37,206 nucleotides of DNA from the NCBI GenBank assembly GCA_019894795.1, contig JAGXNV010000005.1, positions 1 through 37,206 on the forward strand, read 5' to 3'. The stretch comes from Candidatus Heimdallarchaeota archaeon. Lineage in GTDB: Archaea > Asgardarchaeota > Heimdallarchaeia > Heimdallarchaeales > Heimdallarchaeaceae. Each line of letters begins with the position of its first letter. The first letter of the stretch is position 1. Below are positions 16,473 to 24,296 of this stretch, one piece after another. Under the pieces are notes generated by a model. The model was not told the origin of the DNA. It saw only the letters and a list, made by a program, of their open reading frames with translations, and ran no database searches. Position numbers and translations under genes: made by a program.

Positions 16473-16530
16473 ACCTATGATTTGTTATTGAGATTATTAA
16501 AACTTTACAAAAAAAAGGGATAAGATAAAT

Positions 16531-17775
16531 TTAAAATTTATCTGTATTCTCTTTGGCCCATTCTTCTGGATCATATGCTGGAGGCATACATCTCAAAGGT
16601 TTATCTTCATAATAACCCAAAGCGTAACGGGCTTGTATGATTTTTTGTATTTCATTACTGCCTTCATAGATTGTTGCTCCTCTAACATTGCGATAATAGC
16701 GAGCTACTGGATAATCATCACAGAAACCATAAGCACCATGTATCTGTATTGCCCTATCTGCACATCTTACGGCAGCATTAGTGGCATACCATTTAGCAAG
16801 AGCGGTTTCCCTTGTATTCACTTTACCAAGATTTTTAGTCCAACCAGCTTTCCAGGTAAGTAGTTCAGCTGCTTCAATATCTGAAACACATTCAGCAATC
16901 ATTCCTTGAACAAGTTGATGTTGTCCAATTTTCTTTCCGAATGTTTCACGTTCATTTGCGTATTCAACAGCGGCCTCAAGCGAAGCTTTTGCTCCACCTA
17001 CTGCACCTCCTGCAACTGTGTATCTACCCCAATCAAGTGCAGCCATAGCCACTTTGAAACCTTCTTCTGGTAATCCTAGAAGATTTTCCTTCGGTACACG
17101 AGTCTCACTGAGATGCATCCAACCAGTTTCACCAGCTTTAACTCCCATTTTGTGATCTATATTTCCAGAAGTTACACCACCAAAATCACGTTCAACAATA
17201 AAAGCTCTCATACCTTTATGACGAACATTTACTTCATAAGCGAATACTAGAAAGATATCTGAAGAAACTGTATAACTTATCCACATTTTTTCTCCATTTA
17301 TTACCCATTCATCACCATCAAGATAACAAGTTGTTTTAAGTCCAGCAGGATCACTTCCAGCAGAAGCTTCAGTTAAACCAAACGTACTCATTTTTTCTCC
17401 TGTTGCTAATATAGGTAGATATTTTTTCTTCTGTTCCATATCACCCCACTGCCAGATTGTAGAACTGACAAGTCCATTGTGGACACTGAGAATAACGCGA
17501 AAAGCAGTATCTATCCGCTCTAATTCCTCACAAGCAACAGCAAGTGAGATATAGTCGAGTCCTCCTCCACCATATTTTACAGGAATACTTAACCCTAATA
17601 TTCCTTGTTCAGCCATCTTTTTCAGGATTGGTTTGTGAAAAGTATGAGATTGATCCCATTCTTTAACATATGGAGCAATCTCTGCTTCAGCAAATTCCCT
17701 TACAGATTGTTTAACCATCTTTTGTGTTTCACTTAACTCAAAATGTGGTCCTATTTCACTAAGTTGTTCATACAT
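16531..17775 (-). CDS. Acyl-CoA dehydrogenase
   Basis: A flavoprotein that oxidises acyl-CoA at the alpha-beta bond. The 414-residue sequence has LTEASAGSDPAGLKT and WVINGEKMWISYT (FAD/substrate loop), GYTVAGGAV-like RYTVAGGAVGGAKAS, RETFGKKIGQHQLVQ, the IQIHGAYGFCDDYPVARYYR segment and the catalytic glutamate in YEGSNEIQK. ATG 17775 is preferred over the TTG six bases earlier; AGGTG lies seven bases before the ATG. The chain-length preference is not readable. No electron-transfer flavoprotein genes are in the window, so the acceptor must be encoded elsewhere. Confidence 0.94.
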   Translation of the reverse strand: MYEQLSEIGPHFELSETQKMVKQSVREFAEAEIAPYVKEWDQSHTFHKPILKKMAEQGILGLSIPVKYGGGGLDYISLAVACEELERIDTAFRVILSVHNGLVSSTIWQWGDMEQKKKYLPILATGEKMSTFGLTEASAGSDPAGLKTTCYLDGDEWVINGEKMWISYTVSSDIFLVFAYEVNVRHKGMRAFIVERDFGGVTSGNIDHKMGVKAGETGWMHLSETRVPKENLLGLPEEGFKVAMAALDWGRYTVAGGAVGGAKASLEAAVEYANERETFGKKIGQHQLVQGMIAECVSDIEAAELLTWKAGWTKNLGKVNTRETALAKWYATNAAVRCADRAIQIHGAYGFCDDYPVARYYRNVRGATIYEGSNEIQKIIQARYALGYYEDKPLRCMPPAYDPEEWAKENTDKF

Positions 17776-17855
17776 AAACAAACACCTAACTGATTGTAAA
17801 AAGATTACGTGGGGGAAACTTTAAGATTTTCTACTCAATTATGGGTAAAGGAAAT

Positions 17856-18281
17856 TTACTTGAATATGTTATTTATTAAATTTAGAAATAATTCTTTAGA
17901 AATATCTTTCTCTGGTGATTTAACCAAATTCCACTTTCCAGATTTTATTGCTTCAATTGCCCCTACTTTTACAAGAGCATTAATATGATGAGAAACAGTG
18001 GATTGCGATAGGTTTAGTATATGCTCAATCTCGCATGCACATCGTACTCCATTCATAATTAACCAAAGAATGAGAAGTCGTTTCTGATTTCCAAGGGCTT
18101 TGAACAGTTTTAATAAGTTCACGATTGTTTTATCTTTCTTCATCCCCTCTACATTCTTTTCTAAATTCTCTAATTCTTTCAGTCTTTTATCTGAATCTTC
18201 TAAGAAAACACCTTGTTCATAAAGAGCATCTAATTTTTGCTTTAATTCCTCAATGGATTCATCATGAATTGAATCTTTCAT
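17856..18281 (-). CDS. arsR: ArsR-family metal(loid)-responsive repressor
   Basis: After an N-terminal ~50-residue coiled stretch, a winged helix domain follows: LFKALGNQKRLLILWLIMNG, then RCACEIE with Cys81 and Cys83 matching the ELCVCDL metal-binding motif, and the recognition helix LSQSTVSHHINALVKVGAI. As(III) or a related thiophilic ion bound at the cysteine pair should release it from DNA. It is divergent from the permease/thioredoxin operon, with a perfect palindrome in between, so it very likely controls them. The long N-terminal extension is unusual for ArsR proteins of about 100 residues. Confidence 0.88.
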   Translation of the reverse strand: MKDSIHDESIEELKQKLDALYEQGVFLEDSDKRLKELENLEKNVEGMKKDKTIVNLLKLFKALGNQKRLLILWLIMNGVRCACEIEHILNLSQSTVSHHINALVKVGAIEAIKSGKWNLVKSPEKDISKELFLNLINNIFK

Positions 18282-18292
18282 TTCTTCCTACG

Positions 18293-18302
18293 ATAGTACT
18301 AT
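18293..18302. promoter_or_regulatory. 10-bp palindrome just upstream of arsR
   Basis: ATAGTACTAT is a perfect palindrome eleven bases before the arsR start codon. It could be an autoregulatory site, but its sequence differs from the palindrome at the permease promoter. Confidence 0.3.
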
Positions 18303-18383
18303 AATTCCATAAAACTTTCGATTGAAAGCATTTTAACATAAATAATAACCCAAAAGAGTAGATCAGGACAACCTATCAACAAT

Positions 18384-18408
18384 TTTATATATCGAAAAAA
18401 ATCGATAT
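18384..18408 (+). promoter_or_regulatory. TATA box and palindromic operator of the ars permease operon
   Basis: TTTATATAT (18384-18392) is a TATA element. Overlapping and following it is a perfect 7-6-7 inverted repeat ATATCGA-AAAAAA-TCGATAT (18389-18408), which lies between the TATA box and the predicted transcription start near 18412-18416. A bound ArsR dimer here would block TBP/TFB or polymerase. A GGAG ribosome-binding site follows at 18414-18417. Confidence 0.6.
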
Positions 18409-18426
18409 GAAACGGAGAAGAAGAAT

Positions 18427-19803
18427 ATGTCAGTGTTCTGGGAAAAAGTGTTGGAAATGCTTTTAGGGGGAGTCTATTCACTGGCAGATTATTTATCATT
18501 ACATGTATTATTATGCTTAATTCCAGCGTTTTTTATTGCGGGGGCAATGGTGGTATTTGTACCTAAAGACACAATTGTAAAATACATGGGCAAGGACACC
18601 AAGAGAATTATTGCATATCCCGTTGCAGCGATTTCAGGTTTATTATTAGCAGTATGTTCGTGTACAGTTTTACCTCTTTTTGCTGGAATAAAAAAGAAAG
18701 GGGCAGGACTTGGACCAGCAATGACATTTCTCTTTTCAGCTCCTGCAGTAAATATTTTAGCGCTAACATACACCGGAGTATTAATAGGAATGGACATAGC
18801 AATTGCAAGAGCTGTATTAGCTCTTGGATTTGCAATTATCATAGGATTAATTATGGAATTTATTTTCAAAGAAAAACCAAAGGTTGAAGCGGAAAAGGAA
18901 GATATAGAATCAAATCAGATGGAGGAAGAAACATCAACAGAGCTGAAAAGAAGCAATAAAGGAAAAAAGGTTCTAGATGGAGTTTTGGTAAGTTTCCTGT
19001 TGGTAACAGGTGTTCTCCTTGCTTTTTTGAACAAAAGTAATCTTCAAGCTATAAACATAAACAATCCACCATTGATTCAAACAATCATTTGGGGATTTGG
19101 TTTAGTATTACTAACAACAATATTCTTTGTAATAAAAAACTCAAAAATCAACATATTTCTAGGATTACTTTATCTTTTGTTTACTGGAACGTCACAAATC
19201 AGCTATTTCTCAATTAGTGGATCAAGCACTGAACCAGAAATTTCTCGTTCATTTGAATATTTCATGTCAGAAGCATTCAGAATCGACCTGATGAATATGG
19301 GAATAAAAACTGCATTATCAATAGCAGTTGCTCTTGTAATTACTATTTATGTCATTAAGAAAGTAGAAAAAGAAGAGGGTAAAGAATGGATGAGAGAAAC
19401 ATGGGCATTTGTTAAGCAGATTTTTCCATTCTTAATTTTGGGTGTTTTCTTAGCTGGAATCTTATCAGTTCTAATACCTGCTGATTTTATCCAGGACTTA
19501 GTTGGGGAGAATACTGTTATAGCTAATCTTATTGGAGTGCTTTTTGGAGTTGTTGCATATTTCCCAACTTTAATGGAAGTACCTATTGCAAAAATGTTTC
19601 TAAATCTAGGAATGTCAAGAGGAGTTTTGCTAGCATATCTATTGGCAGACCCAGTACTATCAATTCAGAGTGTTTTGGTTACGCGTAAATTTATAGGAGA
19701 TAAGAAAAATTTTGTTTACTTGCTGCTAGTAATAGTTCTTACTGTTTTAGCAGGATTATTATTTGGTTTAGTGATATCAAATGAACCAATACAATTTATT
19801 TAA
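18427..19803 (+). CDS. arsP: ArsP-like permease (DUF318/YraQ family)
   Basis: This 458-residue permease has two homologous membrane halves: the first with AVCSCTVLPLFAGIKKKGAGLGPAMTFLFSAPAVN (Cys77 and Cys79) and the second with VAYFPTLMEVPIAKMFLNLGM and LADPVLS, separated by a charged cytoplasmic linker near residues 155-185. COG0701/ArsP proteins of this kind export trivalent methylated or aromatic arsenicals in characterised bacteria. The ArsR gene upstream and the thioredoxin downstream support metalloid efflux. A GGAG site lies nine bases before the ATG. Other COG0701 members have no proven substrate, so the metalloid could differ. Confidence 0.82.
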   Translation: MSVFWEKVLEMLLGGVYSLADYLSLHVLLCLIPAFFIAGAMVVFVPKDTIVKYMGKDTKRIIAYPVAAISGLLLAVCSCTVLPLFAGIKKKGAGLGPAMTFLFSAPAVNILALTYTGVLIGMDIAIARAVLALGFAIIIGLIMEFIFKEKPKVEAEKEDIESNQMEEETSTELKRSNKGKKVLDGVLVSFLLVTGVLLAFLNKSNLQAININNPPLIQTIIWGFGLVLLTTIFFVIKNSKINIFLGLLYLLFTGTSQISYFSISGSSTEPEISRSFEYFMSEAFRIDLMNMGIKTALSIAVALVITIYVIKKVEKEEGKEWMRETWAFVKQIFPFLILGVFLAGILSVLIPADFIQDLVGENTVIANLIGVLFGVVAYFPTLMEVPIAKMFLNLGMSRGVLLAYLLADPVLSIQSVLVTRKFIGDKKNFVYLLLVIVLTVLAGLLFGLVISNEPIQFI

Positions 19804-19818
19804 ATTTGAGGTGTAAAT

Positions 19819-20064
19819 ATGGCAAATATGAAATTAATTCAAGTTGTAGGAAAAGGTTGCAAAAAGTGTGAAAAACAATACGAGTTAGTACTTGAAGCAA
19901 TTAAAGCAACTGGAAAAGAAGATGAATACAAGGTTGAACACTTTACGGATATAATGAAATTTGCAGATCTTGATGTCTTTATGACACCGGCATTGAGGAT
20001 TGATGGTACAATTGTTAGTGAAGGTAGAGTAATTGGTGTTGAGAAAATAAAAGAAATGCTTTAA
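19819..20064 (+). CDS. Small thioredoxin-like redox protein (MTH895/TM0996 type)
   Basis: The 81-residue protein has a KLIQVVGKGCKKCEKQY start with the redox CxxC (Cys-Lys-Lys-Cys) and a cis-Pro loop MTPALRIDG, in the compact beta-alpha-beta glutaredoxin-like fold that commonly follows DUF318/ArsP permeases. It probably reduces or delivers the permease's substrate. GAGGTG five bases before ATG 19819 fits, and 15 bases separate it from the permease stop, so it is the last gene of the operon. A clear terminator was not seen; a degenerate GTPase fragment begins within 20 bases. Confidence 0.85.
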   Translation: MANMKLIQVVGKGCKKCEKQYELVLEAIKATGKEDEYKVEHFTDIMKFADLDVFMTPALRIDGTIVSEGRVIGVEKIKEML

Positions 20065-20080
20065 CTCATAAAAAATCAAT

Positions 20081-20435
20081 CCTAATGTAACGAATGAAGA
20101 TCATGTAGATATTATGTTCAACACAATTAAATCTCTAGACATGTGGTTGAAATTGGGATTAGTTCGAGGATGAGTGCATGAGAAAACACTTATCCTACTA
20201 GTTTCTAATAAAACAGGTTTACAAAAAACCAATTATGATTATATCCAAAAAATGCATCAATGGATATATACTATGTAACTCAAAAAGGAATCAGAATCGG
20301 TGAACAACAAGTCAGATCCATCAACATTCATTTTTGAAACAAGAAAGTTTATGTGTATTAAGAGATGACATAATTTACTGGATTGCTGAAAATGGAATCA
20401 AAGGGATAGGTACTAGATATGAGTTGCTGGATTGA
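20081..20435 (+). pseudogene. Decayed 3' fragment of a small GTPase, paralogue of the next gene
   Basis: Translating the supposed gap gives a chain that aligns with residues ~117-225 of the intact GTPase that follows. Pieces: PNVTNEDH ... IKSLDMWLKLGLVRG, stop (TGA at 20171, where the intact copy has Trp141), then VHEKTLILLVSNKTGL (G4 region; NKID decayed to NKTG), QKMHQWIYTM. A frameshift near 20272 leads to GIRIGEQQVRSINIH (intact: ELQVGKDQIKSVKTS). A further shift gives LRDDIIYWIAENGIKGIGTR and a stop at 20433. The P-loop half is missing and its place is taken by the ars cassette. Divergence is large, so the duplication is old. Confidence 0.85.
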
Positions 20436-20497
20436 AAAGAATTTTAACCTCACTTTCGCTAGGTATCTTTGAGTAGTTCGAAAATTATTCTTTAAAG

Positions 20498-21208
20498 ATG
20501 AGTAAGATGGTAGATGAATTAAGACATTATGCTACTGGTTCAGTTATTCCGCTAGGTGATGGGTTCACCGGAAAATCAGTCTTATCAAGGCTATTAATTG
20601 ACCCTCAATTATCTGATGAAAAACTAAACAATATTCTGCTAAAAACAAGGAAATCATATAATATTGAGATAGAATTCAGCAGTGAAGAAGTTATTGTAGA
20701 TAATTCACCAGTTACATCTACTTTTCAGTTCTATGTGTTTCCAGGGCAAAGGCAAAAAATATCAGACAAAAGTACCACATTTGATGAAATATTAGATGTC
20801 TTCGATTGCTTCCCAGCTTTGTTAAAGGTATCAGTTTTACTATTAATTCATGATGTAACAAAACCACATACTCTCAAATCTTTAGAGATGTGGTTAAGAT
20901 TTGCTTTAGTCAAAAATTGGATTTATGAGGATACTTTGATTGTTTTTCTATCAAATAAAATAGATTTAGAACCTGCAGATGATACAGTCATTGAGCAGGT
21001 AAAAGAAGTAATTTACTCATACATTGAAGATCATGAGTTACAAGTTGGAAAAGATCAAATTAAATCAGTAAAAACTTCTTGTGTAAAAATGGTGGGAATT
21101 CAAGAGCTAAGAGACATGATAATAGAATGGATAGCAAAAAGAGGGATAAAAGGTATTGGGATTAGAGCATTAGAGGAAGAAATAAAGGAAGAAAAGAAAG
21201 AAAATTGA
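20498..21208 (+). CDS. Ras-superfamily small GTPase, MglA-like G3 motif
   Basis: The P-loop GDGFTGKS is at residues 20-27, the G3 region is VFPGQ at 80-84 where Ras proteins have DxxGQ, the G4 NKID is at 153-156 and a TSCVK segment is the likely G5. Loss of the G3 Asp with an x-x-P-G-Q pattern resembles bacterial MglA and other prokaryotic Ras-like proteins (Rup groups), many of which are expanded in Asgard archaea. The C-terminal tail is charged (EEIKEEKKEN) with no prenylation motif, so membrane attachment is not evident. Probable role: a regulatory switch in polarity, trafficking or signalling. No GAP/GEF neighbour is obvious; a decayed paralogue precedes it. Confidence 0.85.
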   Translation: MSKMVDELRHYATGSVIPLGDGFTGKSVLSRLLIDPQLSDEKLNNILLKTRKSYNIEIEFSSEEVIVDNSPVTSTFQFYVFPGQRQKISDKSTTFDEILDVFDCFPALLKVSVLLLIHDVTKPHTLKSLEMWLRFALVKNWIYEDTLIVFLSNKIDLEPADDTVIEQVKEVIYSYIEDHELQVGKDQIKSVKTSCVKMVGIQELRDMIIEWIAKRGIKGIGIRALEEEIKEEKKEN

Positions 21209-21415
21209 ATTTCAAATTCTTCTGGACAGGGAGACCTTATTAGAAGAGTAGTTAGCACTTAAAACTTAAAGGATTCGGTCAACAAAGTCCTTTCCAATAT
21301 GGTGGAAGTTCTTGGAAGTAAGATGGCGTTGCAAAATAATGCAACAGAAAAATATTTACAGAAATCGTAGAAGGATTTAAGATAGTTGTTGAGATAGAAT
21401 TATCTTGAAGATTGA

Positions 21416-22276
21416 ATGAAAATTCGAAAGATAAGCTATAGCCTGATCTTATTATGTATGGTTTCAACATGTATGATTCTTCCACTAGAAGATGGAAATT
21501 TATTAGCCAATCCAGTAAATGTTCTATATCAAGCTGTTGGAGGGATAATACCAGTTAATCAAACAAATTTACAAATGATCAAAACTGAAGTGTTAATGGA
21601 AATTAATGAAACATATGGAGAAGAAAATGAATTTATGGTTTCGTTTGAAGGTAATTACACAATTTATAATTCTAATATTACAACGAAATTATTAATCGGA
21701 GCACCCTTCTACACAGTTTTTGATATCACAGATTTGCTTATAGAAGTTGATGGGATTGAGCAAGAATATGAGATTTTACTTTATGACATATACAACAACA
21801 CAATAACAGATTGGGAAGACTATATTGATTATTTTTACAATCAAGCTTTTGAGGGAAGGTATTTTGCTTTATGTAATGTTACATTTAATAGCGGTGTAAA
21901 TACAACAATACGTTATAAATTTGTATCTCCAGTTTCAACTATAGGACCCGACTATGGATATGGGTACATAAATATACGATATGATGTTGGAACAGCGAAT
22001 AATTGGGATGGAGTCATCACTGAAAATGTTGAAATTAAAATATATGGAAAACAACCAGACAAATATACTTCCACTGGAATTAGTATAGTAGATTTTGCCT
22101 ATGGAAAAAGATATATTTGGTCGTGGATTGAAGAAAAAATCGATCTTCTTTTTGTTGAAGTAAGTTATGATTTTAGAGTAAAAGGAAACTCAGGATTTAA
22201 TGGAATTTACGGGATAATAGTATTATTAATGTCTAGTATTGTTTTAAAATTTAGCAGGAAACGAAAAATGCGATAA
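21416..22276 (+). CDS. Secreted type-I membrane protein, unknown function
   Basis: The N-terminus has a basic KIRK start and hydrophobic stretch to about residue 23, a signal peptide or anchor. An extracellular region of ~235 residues carries seven N-x-S/T sequons (NQT, NET, NYT, NIT, NNT, NVT, NTT), so heavy N-glycosylation is likely. The region around residues 55-120 looks like a beta-sandwich with the FEGNYTIYNSN segment. A transmembrane helix GIYGIIVLLMSSIVLKF and a basic tail end the protein. No family recognised. The start ATG has no good ribosome-binding site. Confidence 0.65.
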   Translation: MKIRKISYSLILLCMVSTCMILPLEDGNLLANPVNVLYQAVGGIIPVNQTNLQMIKTEVLMEINETYGEENEFMVSFEGNYTIYNSNITTKLLIGAPFYTVFDITDLLIEVDGIEQEYEILLYDIYNNTITDWEDYIDYFYNQAFEGRYFALCNVTFNSGVNTTIRYKFVSPVSTIGPDYGYGYINIRYDVGTANNWDGVITENVEIKIYGKQPDKYTSTGISIVDFAYGKRYIWSWIEEKIDLLFVEVSYDFRVKGNSGFNGIYGIIVLLMSSIVLKFSRKRKMR

Positions 22277-22382
22277 AATTCCAACTACTTTTCCTTTTTA
22301 TATCAGATACTTAATGCAGTAAATGTTTACCAATCATTCTTAAACAAAATAGATTTATAAGTACCCCTAATTTCTCCAATTC

Positions 22383-22979
22383 ATGTCTGAAGAAGAAATT
22401 ATTCCTGAAATCCCAGGAGTAGATCCAAACATAACAAAAGTTACTCCTTTTCAAGAAATAACGATTGCTGAAATACCTTCTGGTTCAATTATCGATATCG
22501 GTGGAGGAGGGGAAGGTGTTATCGCTCAAGTGGGTAAAGAAAGGGTAACCGCAATTGATAAACGTCAATCTGAGATTGACGAAGCAAAAGATAAAGCTCC
22601 TGAAGCAAAGTGGTTAGTAGCGGATGCTTTAGACTTACCTTTTGAAGATGAAGAATTTGACAATGCAACCTCTTTTTTCAGCGGCATGTACATGTCTCAT
22701 GAAGATAAAAAGAAAGCAATAAAAGAAGTTTATAGAGTAATATCTCCTGGTGGGGAATTATGGATTTGGGATTCCAAAGTTCACACAGACAAAAAGAGCT
22801 TCATAATTGTCTTAACAATATCTTTGTCAGGTAAGGAGAAATTCAACACAGGGTACGGCAACAAGACAACAGATCAAAACGAGAATATGTACAAAGAATA
22901 TTTGGAAGAATCAGGTTTTAGTATAGAAGAAATAGAAGTGAATAAGTATTGGTTCTTTATTAGAGCAAAGAAAACATAA
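22383..22979 (+). CDS. Class I SAM-dependent methyltransferase
   Basis: The Rossmann core is visible with motif I IIDIGGGGEGVIAQVG near residues 38-53, an acidic residue in AIDKR after strand two, LVADALDLPFEDEEFDNAT and the RVISPGGELWIWD segment. At 198 residues it is compact and the substrate is unknown. The upstream TTTATAAGTA element about 25-30 bases before the ATG indicates a leaderless transcript. A second, larger methyltransferase with zinc ribbons follows after 45 bases on the same strand. Confidence 0.85.
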   Translation: MSEEEIIPEIPGVDPNITKVTPFQEITIAEIPSGSIIDIGGGGEGVIAQVGKERVTAIDKRQSEIDEAKDKAPEAKWLVADALDLPFEDEEFDNATSFFSGMYMSHEDKKKAIKEVYRVISPGGELWIWDSKVHTDKKSFIIVLTISLSGKEKFNTGYGNKTTDQNENMYKEYLEESGFSIEEIEVNKYWFFIRAKKT

Positions 22980-23024
22980 ATTGCCGAAGATAGAATTTTT
23001 ATATTCAGCTTTGGTTTTCATTTT

Positions 23025-24290
23025 ATGAGTTATTCTGAATCAGAAATGTGTTTCTATTGTAAAGAATATTATAAAGTCACACAAGATTATCCTGTCAATA
23101 TAGCAACTTATGATGTAGGTTCTTTTACTCCCCGTTGTTTTCTTCATTGGCAGTATGACTGTAAAAAATGCGGAAAAATGACACATTTCAATGGAGTTGC
23201 TTGGTGTTCGGTATGCAAAGAGTTTACCTGCGTGCATTGTGTAGAAGAAAGAATGGTAAGAAAAGAATTCCTCGTTTATGATTATTATTATGAAATTCCA
23301 TGTCACAAATGTGGTGAGTATAATCCTGCTCTAGATTTTGCAGAATATAATGGAACACACCCATTTCAAATTGGAGATCAAATACCAAAAGAAGATATCG
23401 TAATTTGGATGCCCATCTATAAGGAATTAAATCAACAGGAATTCCCCCACAGAGCTTGGGGATCAGAGAGAATACTTGACTTAGGAAAAGCACCCAAGCA
23501 CACAAGATTGGACTCTCTTGATGAATATACTCCAAAGTCAACTTGGGATAAAATGGCAACACTCTGGGTATCGCCTGAAACAGAAGGTGAGTATCATCAT
23601 ACAAATCTAATTTTACCAGAAATATATAGGATGCTTGATGCACAAGAAAATGAAAAAATACTCGATGTTGCTTGTGGTGAAGGAACTGTAGCCAGATATT
23701 TAGCTAAACTTGGAACAAAAGTGACAGGAATCGATATTTCGAAAATGATTGATAGAGCAGTGGAAAGAGAAAATGAAGATATGTTGGGAATTCATTATAT
23801 CAAAATGGCTGCTGAAGATTTAAGCAACAAATTTGAGAGAGATACTTTTGATAAAGTTATTTGTAATATGGCTCTAATGGATATTGAAGACTATCAAACC
23901 ACAATCAAAAACATCTCTTATATTTTGAAAGGAGATGGGGTCTTTGTCTTTAGCATAACCCACCCTGCTTTTGCTTGGCCAGCAACTACTTCGATACGCG
24001 TTCCTCAGGATAGTCAGAGAAATGAGGATAAACGTAAAATCGCTTTGAACTACTTTGATGAAAGACCAACGTTGATCTATTTCGGTTGGGAAGCTCCATC
24101 AATTGCTTTTCCTAGACCGATTAGCAAATATGTAAATGAATTAGTCAAAAATAACTTAGAGGTTCTAGAGATGAGTGAACCAAAAGCTTCTGAAGAGCTA
24201 GTAGAAAAGTTTCCAAGACAATCTTATCTAGATAATGATACACTTCCTGATTTTCTTATGATAAAAACAAAGAAGAAATCAACTAGATAG
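23025..24290 (+). CDS. Zinc-ribbon/methyltransferase fusion protein
   Basis: The N-terminal ~110 residues carry five CxxC half-sites (CFYC, CKKC, CSVC, CVHC, CHKC), enough for two or more zinc-binding knuckles, as in nucleic-acid or protein binding ribbons. After a linker, the methyltransferase core starts near residue 211 with ILDVACGEGTVARYL, an acidic GIDIS, and the FDKVICNMALMDIED motif, ending with a SITHPAFAWP stretch seen in Methyltransf_11/25 proteins. The target is unknown; the zinc part suggests a macromolecular substrate such as RNA or protein. It follows another methyltransferase and ends next to the convergent GNAT pseudogene. Confidence 0.82.
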   Translation: MSYSESEMCFYCKEYYKVTQDYPVNIATYDVGSFTPRCFLHWQYDCKKCGKMTHFNGVAWCSVCKEFTCVHCVEERMVRKEFLVYDYYYEIPCHKCGEYNPALDFAEYNGTHPFQIGDQIPKEDIVIWMPIYKELNQQEFPHRAWGSERILDLGKAPKHTRLDSLDEYTPKSTWDKMATLWVSPETEGEYHHTNLILPEIYRMLDAQENEKILDVACGEGTVARYLAKLGTKVTGIDISKMIDRAVERENEDMLGIHYIKMAAEDLSNKFERDTFDKVICNMALMDIEDYQTTIKNISYILKGDGVFVFSITHPAFAWPATTSIRVPQDSQRNEDKRKIALNYFDERPTLIYFGWEAPSIAFPRPISKYVNELVKNNLEVLEMSEPKASEELVEKFPRQSYLDNDTLPDFLMIKTKKKSTR

Positions 24291-24296
24291 ATTTCA

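Noticed and set aside
18489-18869. 126-residue antisense ORF within the permease gene
   Set aside because: Composition mirrors the reverse of membrane-helix codons; the plus-strand gene is well supported.
21209-21415. Possible further gene remnant between the GTPase and the surface protein
   Set aside because: Translation in the plus-strand frames gave no stretch resembling the GTPase or another recognisable protein.
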